Shown piece by piece: positions 47,207-55,411 of a stretch of 64,000 nucleotides of DNA; position 1 is the stretch's first letter, and each line of letters opens with the position of its first letter. The translations under genes and the position numbers were made by a program. The notes below the pieces were generated by a model. The model worked only from the letters and a program-made list of their open reading frames with translations. It ran no database searches and was not told where the DNA came from. This DNA comes from Promicromonospora panici. GTDB taxonomy: Bacteria; Actinomycetota; Actinomycetes; Actinomycetales; Cellulomonadaceae. Location of the stretch: positions 124,001 through 188,000 of the forward strand of contig NZ_UWYY01000002.1 of assembly GCF_900608595.1 (NCBI RefSeq), read 5' to 3'.

Positions 47207-49786
47207 TTGCTAGTCACGAACGTCCCTAGGAGACGACCGGGTTCGGTCGCCTCCACTGTCCGTAACTTTGAGAGCCGCCCCTTGACCTCAACGCACATTG
47301 GACCTGACCCCGTGCGGGACTCGCGACGCTCGCCCTACTTTCGCCTGCCGGTATCACGTCCACGTGGTAGGGCATTACTCGTCACAGCCGTACTGGCGGG
47401 TGCCGTCGCACTAACACAGGGCAGCGTGACCTCAGAGCCAGCGTCGGCAGATGTCTCCAGCTGCTCCGAACTGGAAGGCTTCACCAGCTGCGCGGTTGTC
47501 ACATGGAACAACCCGGCCGGCAACCAGGGTGTGCGGATCCCGCCCGGCGTGACCGAGGTGGACGCCCGCATGTGGGGCGCGGGCGGTGGCGGCGCCTCGA
47601 CGAACCCCTATGCGAACGCCCGGGGAGGTGGTAGTGGTGCGTTTGTCGCGGGCACCGTGCCTGTCTCGGGAGCCGGTGGGGCCAGGTGGAACGTAACGAT
47701 CGGATGGGGCGGGTACGCGGCGAGCACACTGCGGCCATTCGGCGGCGGAGGCCCCGGCGGTAGCGCGTCGGAGGGCTCAGCCCCTGGGTCAGCGGGGGGC
47801 GGCACGACAGCCCTGTGGAGCGGAGGTCCGTTCGCCTCGGTCCCCATCCTCGTCGCCGGCGCGGGAGGCGGTGGAACCGCCGGCTCTCGTGGTGCGGGAG
47901 GTGGCGGTGGTGCTGCGGGAGCGACCGGACAGCCTGGACAGGCCGCTCATGTCTCTCACGCGACGGGAGGTTCACCGACGTCGGGCGGCCAGGCCGGGAC
48001 CGTACCCGGATGCGCGGTCCAGGCGACTGCCGGGTCGCAGTACGCCGGCGGCGCCGGTGGTTCCGGATTCGAGGCCGGCGGTGGCGGTGGCGGTGGCTGG
48101 TTCGGTGGTGGTGGTGGACAGTGCCAGCCCGCGCGAGGGCCGGGAGTGAGCGGCTCCGGTGCCGGAGGTTCGTCGTACATCGCGCCGCAGGTGGCGGACC
48201 AGCGCACCGAAGCCGGACAGCCGGGTGCTCCGGCCAGGAGCAGCGCGAAGCCCGGCGGGCACGAAGACCGGGCCTACCGCTACGCACCCGACGTCGGCAT
48301 CGGTGGCATGACTCGCGGCGCGACACCCGGGGAACCGAATGGCGGCCAGGCGGGTGGCGGCGGCATGCTGGTCCTGCAGTGGAAGATGCCGGCGCCGGAG
48401 ACCACCACCCCCGCGGAAGGGACACGCGCGGCGGACCCTACGCCAGTGATAGCCGGAGCCGCAGGAGCCGGCAACACGGTGACCGTGACGGACGGCCCGG
48501 CCGGCACGACGGTATGCACGGCGACGGCAGCTTCCGACGGGACGTGGAGCTGCACCGCGTCCTCGCTGGCTGACGGCGCGCATGACCTCGTGGCGACCCA
48601 GTCCAGCGGCGTCGCCGCAGACGCCTACCCCCCGGGCGATCCGGTCACCTACACCGTCGACACCACCCCTCCAGCAGCGCCGCGCATCACGGGCCCTGCG
48701 GCCACAGCCGCCACGGACGCGACAATCCGCGGCGGCGGCGAGGCCGGCAGCCGGGTCACCGTCCGCACGACCTCGGGCAGCGCGGTGTGCGGGCCCCTGC
48801 CCGTCCCACCCGACGGCACCTGGAGCTGCTCGCCCGACCCAGAGCTGGTAGCGGGCCGGCACTCGCTCGTGCCTTTCGCCGCCGACGACCTGGGGAACAC
48901 CGCAACCGGAGCCGAGTACGTCGTCACCGTCGAGCAGCCGCCGGTACCCCCTCCGTCGCCGTCCCCGACGCCCACACTGGTACAGACACCCCCATCGGCG
49001 GTCGACGCGCCCTCGGCACCGCCCCCTACGACCGCTCCACGGCCTGCCGCACCGCCCCCCCAGGTGGCAGCGACTGTCGCCCCGTGGGGCTCGCCCCCCG
49101 TCGTGGCGCCACGCGCTGCGGCCCCAACGGCGCCGGATACGGCCGATGAGCCGGAGGACGAGGCCGCCGAACCCGAGGCGGATCCACCGGTCGAGACGCC
49201 CGAGGAGATGGTGCCCCCCGTCGCTGCCGGTCGGCCGATCTCGTTCGACGTCCAAGACCGTGCTGGTGAGGTTCTGCGCGGCGAGGTCGGGCGGTTCGAC
49301 GCGACTCTCGGTCCCAATCTGACGCGCGAAACAGTCGCAATGACACTCGCGGGGCGCGTTGACCCAGGCTTCGTATACCGCTCGGTGCAGGTGGTACCCG
49401 ACGCGCGCTGCGTGATTGCCAGAACCACGTTTTCGTGCCCCATCGTGCTTGAGCCCGGGGCATCGGCGCAGGTGACGATCCGCCTCCTGGTGGACGCGCT
49501 CACCGCACCGGACCTCGCCCGCCAGCAGCTCTCCGTCGCCCTCCGCGGGGATGGCACGGATGGTGGCGTGGCCGGCGCGGGCTCCTCGGCCGCAGTGGCG
49601 GCCCTCGCCACCAGCGTGACCGTCACGACCCCGGTCGCCGACGACGAACCGACCGACACCGAGGCACTGGCCGCGGCGATCACCGATCAGCCCGGCACGT
49701 TCCTCGTCCTGCTCACCCTGCTGCTGTACGCGCTCGCCGCAACCGTCGCCGAGCGACGACGCAGCCGACCCACGGAGGGATCATGA
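47207..49786 (+). CDS. Glycine-rich secreted protein with Ig-like domains and C-terminal TM
   Basis: Up to 859 residues. A signal segment (LLVTAVLAGAVALTQGSVTS) precedes a glycine-rich domain of about 300 residues (WGAGGGGAST, ARGGGSGAFVAG, AGGGGGGGWFGGGGG). This pattern is seen in adhesin-like Gly-rich folds. Two bacterial Ig-like modules follow, each with a TWSC motif, then a Pro/Ala/Glu-rich stalk, another Ig-like region (FDVQDRAGEVLRGEVGRFDA) and a C-terminal membrane helix (FLVLLTLLLYALAATVAERR). Probably a cell-surface protein anchored by its C-terminus. TTG 47207 is uncertain; GTG 47312 is an alternative. Coupled (ATGA) to the next gene. Confidence 0.75.
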   Translation: MLVTNVPRRRPGSVASTVRNFESRPLTSTHIGPDPVRDSRRSPYFRLPVSRPRGRALLVTAVLAGAVALTQGSVTSEPASADVSSCSELEGFTSCAVVTWNNPAGNQGVRIPPGVTEVDARMWGAGGGGASTNPYANARGGGSGAFVAGTVPVSGAGGARWNVTIGWGGYAASTLRPFGGGGPGGSASEGSAPGSAGGGTTALWSGGPFASVPILVAGAGGGGTAGSRGAGGGGGAAGATGQPGQAAHVSHATGGSPTSGGQAGTVPGCAVQATAGSQYAGGAGGSGFEAGGGGGGGWFGGGGGQCQPARGPGVSGSGAGGSSYIAPQVADQRTEAGQPGAPARSSAKPGGHEDRAYRYAPDVGIGGMTRGATPGEPNGGQAGGGGMLVLQWKMPAPETTTPAEGTRAADPTPVIAGAAGAGNTVTVTDGPAGTTVCTATAASDGTWSCTASSLADGAHDLVATQSSGVAADAYPPGDPVTYTVDTTPPAAPRITGPAATAATDATIRGGGEAGSRVTVRTTSGSAVCGPLPVPPDGTWSCSPDPELVAGRHSLVPFAADDLGNTATGAEYVVTVEQPPVPPPSPSPTPTLVQTPPSAVDAPSAPPPTTAPRPAAPPPQVAATVAPWGSPPVVAPRAAAPTAPDTADEPEDEAAEPEADPPVETPEEMVPPVAAGRPISFDVQDRAGEVLRGEVGRFDATLGPNLTRETVAMTLAGRVDPGFVYRSVQVVPDARCVIARTTFSCPIVLEPGASAQVTIRLLVDALTAPDLARQQLSVALRGDGTDGGVAGAGSSAAVAALATSVTVTTPVADDEPTDTEALAAAITDQPGTFLVLLTLLLYALAATVAERRRSRPTEGS

Positions 49787-50754
49787 CCGAGCTGGTCGAA
49801 GAAAAGACCGACGAAGAAACCCGGCCCGAGCCGCCGCGCAAGCGGCGCAACCCCGCGCCGCGCATCCTGGCGGTCATAACAGGTCTGCTCGTCGTCTATT
49901 ACGTCGTGCTCACCCTGTCGGGCACGCTCAACAGCACGACGGAGGTTTCGATCACTGGCCAACAGGAGGCGGTGGGCGAGGACTACCTGACCCTGCAGAT
50001 GAAGACGCAGGACGTGGACCTCACCAACCGCGTCATGGAGGCCACCGTGCTGCCGATCCCGCACGGCGAGTTCGTGGGTGAGCGGGCAGGAGAGATGTCG
50101 CAGAACCTGCGAATCCAGATCGTCTCCGGCGGCCAGACGACATCCGTGGTCACCTACCCCGGCGAGTCGATTCTCGACCCGACCACCGTGACGCTGGGCC
50201 TCGACCGCGGTGACACGTTCTACCCCTGGGACCGGCCGTTCGCGAACTTCCGCGTGAGCGTGCAGAACGACGAGACGGGTACAGATGTACCGTTCGAGCT
50301 GGCCATCGAGAACTCCGCCCGGCCCTGGGTCCTCGCAGCGAGCGTAGGTGCGTCCGAGATCCGGGGCGGTGTCACCGCACTGCCAGTGACGCTCGACGGC
50401 AATCGAGACCCCTTGAGTGTCACGCTCGTCGTCTTCTACTTGCTGGCGATCCTGCTCACCACCCTCATGGCCGTCGTCACCGTCGGTAGTGCCCTGCTGA
50501 AGAAGAAGCTTGAGTTCTCCAATGTCATCTGGCTATCCGCCACGATGCTGTCGTTCCCCGCCCTACGTTCCGCGATGCCCGGCGCACCCCCGATCGGCAC
50601 CGCGCTCGACTTCACCGTGCTGTTCCCCTGCATCTGCATCGTCGCGGGCATACTCGTGTGGGCCGGAGTGCACCTGCTGTGGCGCGAGTCCAAGCCGCTG
50701 CGTTCCCGCGAGCTCGAGGAAGACCCAGAGGGTGAGATGACGAACGAAACGTGA
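49783..50754 (+). CDS. DUF4436-like membrane protein
   Basis: A 323-residue protein. A charged N-terminus is followed by TM1 (ILAVITGLLVVYYVVLTLSG), an extracytoplasmic beta-rich domain of about 170 residues, and three C-terminal TM segments (VVFYLLAILLTTLMAVVTVG; IWLSATMLSFPALRSAMPG; TVLFPCICIVAGILVWAGVH). The layout and the LRSAMPGAPPIGTALD motif fit the DUF4436 family of actinobacterial membrane proteins, function unknown. It overlaps the glycine-rich gene by 4 bp, so the two likely act together at the surface. Confidence 0.75.
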   Translation: MTELVEEKTDEETRPEPPRKRRNPAPRILAVITGLLVVYYVVLTLSGTLNSTTEVSITGQQEAVGEDYLTLQMKTQDVDLTNRVMEATVLPIPHGEFVGERAGEMSQNLRIQIVSGGQTTSVVTYPGESILDPTTVTLGLDRGDTFYPWDRPFANFRVSVQNDETGTDVPFELAIENSARPWVLAASVGASEIRGGVTALPVTLDGNRDPLSVTLVVFYLLAILLTTLMAVVTVGSALLKKKLEFSNVIWLSATMLSFPALRSAMPGAPPIGTALDFTVLFPCICIVAGILVWAGVHLLWRESKPLRSRELEEDPEGEMTNET

Positions 50755-50833
50755 CCACCTGCCGCTACCGCCGTCGCAGATCTCGCATGGCAGCGGTTCG
50801 ATGATGGGATCGCACCAGGTGATCGAATGGAGG

Positions 50834-51390
50834 ATGAGCGCTGAGAGGACACGCCCCGACCCTGCGGGACGTCGCTGACCGAGCGGGTGTCCCGTCGACG
50901 ACGGTGTCGCGCGTCATCAACCGCAGCGGCTTCGTCAGCGCGGGGGCGCGCGCGGCAATCCAGCAGGCGATCGGCGAGCTCCGCTACGTCCCGTCGGCGT
51001 CCGCGCGCGGTCTCGCGTCGCGGCACACGGGGATGGTCGGTCTCTGCCTGCCCGTCGTCGAGGCCGACGCCGACCTGGCGGACTGCCGGTCGTCCGGTCA
51101 GGCACCCGGCGCGCCCGGTGGCGAGGCGGCGACCACAGTGGTCGACGCGGAGCCGGTCGCCCTTGTCTCCTGGGGCGGCATGTACTTCGGGGAGGTGGTG
51201 CGTGGCGCCGAGTTCGCGGCCTGGAACGCAGGGCTCGCGATCACGGTCGCGCTGGTCCGGTCCCCCGACCTCGAGGCGCGGGTGCTCAACATGGCCGGCC
51301 TGGTCGACGGCATGGTCATCGTCAGCGGGACGCTCCCGGACGACGTCTGGAACGTTTGCGACAAGATCTTGGAATCCCTGGACCAGTGGT
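50834..51390 (+). pseudogene. Truncated LacI-family regulator
   Basis: LRDVADRAGVPSTTVSRVIN is a clear LacI HTH, followed by SGFVSAGARAAIQQAIGEL and YVPSASARGLASRHTGMVGL. The natural start, ATG 50834 after GGAGG, is out of frame with the HTH, and one base must be removed or two added between them. The ligand domain stops resembling the family after about residue 170 (MVIVSGTLPDDVW). A frameshift near the start plus loss of the C-terminal half make it a relic. Confidence 0.65.
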
Positions 51391-51532
51391 TCGACCGGGT
51401 TCATTGTGTTCTCTCTTTCAGCGGCTACCTGAGCGCGCGCGTGATCTGGGCGCGCCGAATACGCGTGGCTCATGATGGGTGGTCTGCGCAGGTCGCTCGA
51501 CGGCGCCGCGGTTCTTTCGACTGCGGAGGTGA
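51391..51532. other. Short degenerate stretch after the LacI relic
   Basis: No recognisable gene; the open frame continuing from the LacI relic here is Arg-rich and lacks family resemblance. Confidence 0.4.
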
Positions 51533-51721
51533 TCAGTCGGGCTGTGCGAGCGTCGCCAGGGTCGTCGCGAACGCGGTCCCGACGATCTGCACGACCAGAG
51601 TGCTCAGGATGATGTCCGAGGTGGCCTTGGCGCCCCAGTCGCCGCGCTCGAACTTCTTTCCGCGGTTGTAGACCTCACCGGCCACGCCGAAGGCCCGACC
51701 GACATCTTGTTCCTTTATCAC
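51533..51721 (-). CDS. Small hypothetical protein with one hydrophobic helix
   Basis: A 62-residue frame from ATG 51721: MIKEQDVGRAFGVAGEVYNR, then GKKFERGDWGAKATSD and a hydrophobic C-terminal helix (IILSTLVVQIVGTAFATTLA). Amino-acid composition is ordinary rather than the Arg/Pro/Ala mix of shadow frames, which is why I list it. I do not recognise the family. It may be a small membrane protein of the element. Confidence 0.4.
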   Translation of the reverse strand: MIKEQDVGRAFGVAGEVYNRGKKFERGDWGAKATSDIILSTLVVQIVGTAFATTLATLAQPD

Positions 51722-52055
51722 CGCTGGACCGGCCGGCCAGGCCCTGGTCTCCCATCGGCACGCGAGTTGATCACCGAGTCAGGCCGTAGTCACCTGAACG
51801 AGTAATGGCTCGATAATCCGGGGCACGTGCTCGGCGAGCTCAGGCATGATCCCGACTCGGCATCCTTCACCGTCGCCTCGCGGACGGAACCACTAGGCCG
51901 ATCGCTCCTGGTCGCGTTCGATCAGGTCGGAACTCTGATCGCCAATCGACAACATGCCGGCGCACCCGATCACCTGTCGACATGCCGGGCGGGTAGTTGC
52001 GGCCGGCTGACGACGCCGATCGGTGAGCTTGTGTGAGAGGAAGGCTTCGCGCACG
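51722..52055. other. Non-coding stretch inside the element
   Basis: About 330 bp between the small hypothetical gene and the integrase terminator. One short plus-strand frame (51827-52036) has no recognisable motif. I see nothing else of note. Confidence 0.4.
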
Positions 52056-52090
52056 AGGGTGGGTCAGATGCTGGGCATTTGACCCACCTT
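52056..52090 (-). terminator. Hairpin downstream of the integrase gene
   Basis: Arms AGGGTGGGTCA (52056-52066) and TGACCCACCTT (52080-52090) pair over 11 positions with one G-U, around a 13-nt loop. It lies 13 bp past the integrase stop. There is no T-run, as is common in actinobacteria. Confidence 0.6.
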
Positions 52091-52102
52091 CTTACGGCGT
52101 TG

Positions 52103-53410
52103 TCAGGCGGCCGCCGGTGTCTGCTGCCCAGCGGTCGGAACCGCTTCGAGCCGCACGGACTTGCGTGCCTCTTCTCGGCCGATCTCGACCATCTCCTGGA
52201 GTACCGCCGATACGTCAGGAGCCAGGCGGAGCCGCTCGATGTAGTGCCGTCCCGTGACTCCGGTATCGATCTTGTGGCCGAGCAGGGCGGCCGCCTCGGA
52301 CGTGCTCCGGTTGCGAGCAACGAAAGTTGCGACCGTGGATCGGAGCAGGTGCGGGTGTACCTCGCCCTTCATCTTCGCCGCCTCGAGTGCCGACCGAAGC
52401 TGCCTTCGACAGTTCGACGGTGCCTGACAACGGAGCACCGTTCCGTCGTCGCGGTAGCGGCGCGATGGGAAGACGGGCATCTCAGTGGTGGCTCCCGCGG
52501 GCCGGATACTCAGTAGCGATTCGACGGCGAACGGCGGCAGCACGATGACTCGTTCACCGGCCTCTGACTTCGGGAACTCCTGGCGCACGCTGCCCTGCCC
52601 CTTGATTCCGGTCATCGTCGCTTCGATTGTGACGGTCAACTTCCCGCCCGGGGAGAGATCCACCTCTCCCCCACCGGAGCGCGAGAGCCTCACCTATCCG
52701 GGCTCCCGTACCCAACAAGACGTCGATAACGACTGCCAAGTGAGCACTCCGGGTCGGACCGGGCCGGCCCTCACCCGCCTGGACCCAGCCCCGAACTGCC
52801 TTGCGCAACCGGTACACGTGACGGTGATCGCCCGAGGTACAGGCTTCTTGAGCGTCGGCGCCATGGTGCGGCGCATCGGGTTGTCACGGATCGCGTCGTG
52901 GATCACCGCCCGGTCCAGCACCATGTTGAGGATGCTGCGCACGCGGACGGCCGTCGTCGTCATGTCGTCCTTCCCTGGCCTCCCGCGCGCAACCAGCGAG
53001 TCGATCAAGGATTGGCAGATGCCAGGGGTGAGCTCGTTCAGTCGCCTCTGTCCGAGAGCCGGTATTGCATACTCCCCCAGCGTGTACTCGTACTTGTCGA
53101 TCGTCTGTGGCCGCATGGGTGGGCGTGGCCAGGTAGACCGCACACGCTTCTCTGCGATCCACTGGCGGCACGCCAAGCCAACCTTCGAGTCGGGCTTGAG
53201 ATCGTCCGATCCGCGGGCAGCATTGATCTTCTCCGCAGCAGCTCCCTGCGCCTTCAGCCGTGCGGCGTCCTTCGACCGCCCGCCGGCCGTCGCCCACGTC
53301 TCGGATCCGTCCAGCAGCCGAACTCGTGTCCTTGCTCGCCAGGACTTGGGCCCCTGCTGCTTCACGAAGATCTCTCCGTGCTCGCCTGGCTCGAGCCGCA
53401 CCTTTCCCAC
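52103..53410 (-). pseudogene. int: Tyrosine integrase with two compensating frameshifts
   Basis: GTG 53410 starts an Arm/core-type N-terminus (FVKQQGPKSWRARTRVRLLD; LNELTPGICQSLIDSLVARG). Near 52815 the frame shifts into VYRLRKAVRGWVQAGEG and the catalytic block LGTGARIGEALALRW. At a G5 run near 52671 it shifts back into GEVDLSPGGKLTVTIEA and continues to 52103, with HPHLLRSTVATF, LLGHKIDTG and the Tyr nucleophile in GRHYIERL. All catalytic residues (R, HxxR, H, Y) are present, but spread over two frames. Either the gene is dead or one or both indels are sequencing errors; in life it would excise and insert the element. Confidence 0.85.
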
Positions 53411-53413
53411 GGT

Positions 53414-53674
53414 TCACCACCCCGACCCGGTGGACGGGCGAGATGTCCGGTGGCCGGCTGCGTCCCGCTCGGCGTCGGCTGCGCAACCCTCAAGCCACTC
53501 GCGCACGTCCGCGTCAGCGAACAGCAGGTGTCGTCCGACCTTGTAGACCCGCGGGTTGCGCCCGTGCTTGCGCCAGGTGTGCACGGTGGCAGGCGTCGTG
53601 CGGAGCACCGTGCAGAGTTCGTCGAGCGTCCACATCGGTGTCCGGTCCAGCGCCTCGCTCTGCTTCGTTCCCAT
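53414..53674 (-). CDS. xis: Excisionase / helix-turn-helix DNA-binding protein
   Basis: An 86-residue HTH_17-type protein: MWTLDELCTVLRTTPATVHT, then WRKHGRNPRVYKVGRHLLFA and DADVREWLEG, the winged-helix excisionase pattern. It lies 3 bp upstream of the integrase gene on the same strand. Such proteins bend DNA at the attachment site and steer integrase towards excision. ATG 53674 is preferred; an in-frame extension to 53815 reaches into the attachment region. Confidence 0.82.
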   Translation of the reverse strand: MGTKQSEALDRTPMWTLDELCTVLRTTPATVHTWRKHGRNPRVYKVGRHLLFADADVREWLEGCAADAERDAAGHRTSRPSTGSGW

Positions 53675-53750
53675 GTGACTCAGGTGAGGCGGCACCGCCA
53701 ACCACGCCTCGTCTAGGTGGTCACGCATAGGCAGCCGTCGGCAGCCCGAT

Positions 53751-53770
53751 CGTGACAGCAATCGTGACAT
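53751..53770. promoter_or_regulatory. TCGTGACA pair near the right end (candidate arm-type sites)
   Basis: TCGTGACA at 53751-53758 and 53763-53770, spaced 12 bp like two of the related iterons near the left end. They lie between the excisionase gene and the attachment core. Confidence 0.5.
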
Positions 53771-53808
53771 TCTCATCGCACCGGCCTTCTCTCGGTGCCA
53801 CATGAGGT

Positions 53809-53896
53809 ACGACAAAGGCCGCTGACCTGGTTGTTCGCCAGATCAGCGGCCTCCACCACCGAGGATCAGCCGCTCTTGCGGCGAAACATCTTCTGC
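53809..53896. other. Right attachment region (attR-like) with terminator hairpin
   Basis: Ungapped match to 45056-45143. The core 53860-53896 covers the last codons of the intact DUF5302 gene. The outer half forms a hairpin with the same 10-bp arms as on the left but a different loop, placed to terminate DUF5302 transcription before the element. Confidence 0.85.
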
Positions 53897-54093
53897 ACTG
53901 GTCCGGTCGTCTCCGAGCCGTGCACCGCGCCGGTGTTCACGTCGCCTGCGGCAGACCGCCCGCGCGACGCGTTCTTGCGGTCCAGCGCTTCCTTGAACCG
54001 CGCCTTCGCGTCCGAGCTCGGCGCTGTCGGCGCCTTGGGCTGTTCAGTGCCCTGGGCCTCTGACTCCTCGGCACTGGGCTTCTCGTCCGTCAC
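53866..54093 (-). CDS. DUF5302 family small protein
   Basis: A 75-residue hydrophilic protein: TDEKPSAEESEAQGTEQPKA, then DAKARFKEALDRKNASRGRS and the conserved tail QKMFRRKSG. This fits DUF5302, a small actinobacterial family of unknown function. GTG 54093 follows AGGAGG at a good distance; GTG 54102 is too close to it. Its 3' end is the integration site of the element, which restores the same C-terminus and carries its own terminator hairpin. Confidence 0.8.
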   Translation of the reverse strand: MTDEKPSAEESEAQGTEQPKAPTAPSSDAKARFKEALDRKNASRGRSAAGDVNTGAVHGSETTGPVQKMFRRKSG

Positions 54094-54207
54094 ACCGATC
54101 ACCTCCTCCTGTTTCGGGGGTCCCTCGATCGGGTCCGTCGTCCGCCCCAGCCTGCACCACGATTCGCCCTGGTGCCAACGCTTTTCGAAACCTCCAGGAG
54201 GTGGGCG

Positions 54208-54678
54208 CTACGCCTGCGCTGCGGCCCGTTCCGCGCGCTCCGCGCGCAGCGAGGTGATGGCGCTCTCGAAGTCCTCGAGCGAGTCGAACGACTGGTAGAC
54301 GCTCGCGAACCGGAGGTAGGCCACCTCGTCGAGCTCGCGCAGCGGGCCCAGGATCGCCAGGCCCACCTCGTACGCGTCGATCTCGGCGCTGCCGTTGCTC
54401 CGCAGGGTCTCCTCGACGCGCTGGGCGAGGATCGCGAGGTCGTCGTCGCTCACCGGGCGGCCCTGGCAGGCCTTGCGCACACCCGCGGCGACCTTGTCGC
54501 GGCTGAAGGGCTCGGTGGCGCCGGAACGCTTGACCACGGACAGGCTGGCCGTCTCGACGGTCGTGAACCGCCGGTTGCAGTTCGGGCACTGCCGCCGGCG
54601 CCTGATCGACAGGCCGTCGTCGGAGGTCCGCGAGTCCACCACGCGCGAGTCAGCGTGGCGACAGAACGGGCAGTGCAT
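54208..54678 (-). CDS. nrdR: Transcriptional repressor NrdR
   Basis: A 156-residue regulator of ribonucleotide reductase genes. The N-terminal zinc ribbon is [17 protein letters not shown] with the second pair in [15 protein letters not shown]; an ATP-cone domain follows ([29 protein letters not shown]). It senses ATP/dATP and binds NrdR boxes. It lies just downstream of the LysM gene, the same order as in mycobacteria (lexA, Rv2719c, nrdR). Confidence 0.96.
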   Translation of the reverse strand: MHCPFCRHADSRVVDSRTSDDGLSIRRRRQCPNCNRRFTTVETASLSVVKRSGATEPFSRDKVAAGVRKACQGRPVSDDDLAILAQRVEETLRSNGSAEIDAYEVGLAILGPLRELDEVAYLRFASVYQSFDSLEDFESAITSLRAERAERAAAQA

Positions 54679-54797
54679 GCTCACTCCTGCGTGGTCGACC
54701 ACGGACCGGAGGCCTCCGGTCGCGCCCCGACCGTAAGCGGGCAAACCACCCCCATGCAACATCGCCGCAACATTTGACGGCGAATCGTGGCCTCTTG

Positions 54798-55220
54798 TCA
54801 CTCCTTGGGTAGGAGCAACAGCTCCCCGACCCGCACGGCGCCCGACGACATGTTGTTCAGATCCTGGAGCCGCGCGACCGCGTGCCGGACGTCCTCGCCG
54901 GGTTCCGCCACCTCCCGGGCGAATCCCCAGAGCGTCTCCCCCGGCTGCACGGCGTGCACCCGGACCTCCGTCGGTTCACCCGGGGAGCTGGCCACAGCAG
55001 TCGCCCCCCACGTGGCCATCGGCGCGACCAGGATCATCGCCAGCAGCACGAGCACCACCCGGCCGCGACGCGTGAGCCGCAGGCCGGCCAGGCCGAGCCG
55101 GTCGGCGATCGTGCGCGTCCGCGCCGGCTCGTACGTCCGGACCGCGACCGGCCGTGGCACCGGCGCGTACGCCGGCTGGTACGTCGGGGTGTACTGCCGC
55201 AGCGGGATCACGTCCCCCAT
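54798..55220 (-). CDS. LysM membrane protein, ChiZ/DivS-like SOS division regulator candidate
   Basis: A 140-residue protein. A Pro/Tyr-rich cytoplasmic N-terminus leads to one membrane helix ([20 protein letters not shown]) and a C-terminal LysM domain ([16 protein letters not shown], ending [12 protein letters not shown]) that should bind peptidoglycan. It is divergent from lexA across an SOS box and upstream of nrdR. That is the position and architecture of Rv2719c/ChiZ of M. tuberculosis, a DNA-damage-induced wall protein that delays division, and of DivS in corynebacteria. No separate hydrolase domain is visible. Confidence 0.82.
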   Translation of the reverse strand: MGDVIPLRQYTPTYQPAYAPVPRPVAVRTYEPARTRTIADRLGLAGLRLTRRGRVVLVLLAMILVAPMATWGATAVASSPGEPTEVRVHAVQPGETLWGFAREVAEPGEDVRHAVARLQDLNNMSSGAVRVGELLLLPKE

Positions 55221-55324
55221 GGCCCCTCCTCGAAGAGTGACTCGAACCTCTGTCCGTCATACACGCGTTCTACGAACGCACGTACCATTGTGTAGCACGA
55301 GACACCGTCGATGTCGAGACACGC

Positions 55325-55340
55325 TCGAACATTCGTTTGA
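55325..55340. promoter_or_regulatory. SOS box (LexA operator)
   Basis: TCGAACATTCGTTTGA matches the actinobacterial LexA site TCGAAC-N4-GTTCGA with one change. It lies 87 bp before the lexA start, and 105 bp before the divergent LysM gene. A weaker candidate (GAACGCACGTAC) starts at 55274, nearer the LysM gene. Confidence 0.88.
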
Positions 55341-55411
55341 GCCGAGCGGCTTTGTGATCTAGAGTGGGTCACGCAGAGGAGAACATTTGTCGGAACGGGA
55401 GGGGCACGGGC

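Larger units (their letters stand above)
45107..53896. mobile_element. Integrated element of 8.75 kb in the 3' end of a DUF5302 gene
   Basis: Bounded by the attL-like and attR-like direct repeats. Genes for an excisionase and tyrosine integrase sit beside the right end, in the order usual for actinobacterial integrative elements and prophages. No replication, conjugation, capsid or terminase genes are seen, so it is a small satellite-like or degraded island. Sequence is visibly less compact than its surroundings, with several long non-coding stretches and at least four broken genes. Cargo looks surface-directed: a VanY-type enzyme, a glycine-rich protein and a DUF4436-like protein. Confidence 0.85.

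Noticed and set aside
51827..52036. Short plus-strand open frame of 69 codons inside the element
   Set aside because: No ribosome site, no recognisable motif and no support from neighbours.
52694..53410. The N-terminal integrase fragment taken as a complete short protein
   Set aside because: Its last 45 or so residues lose family resemblance while the catalytic block continues in another frame, so it is a frameshifted piece.
45107..53896. Element considered to be a complete prophage
   Set aside because: No capsid, portal, terminase, tail or lysis genes are recognisable; only integrase, excisionase and cargo.
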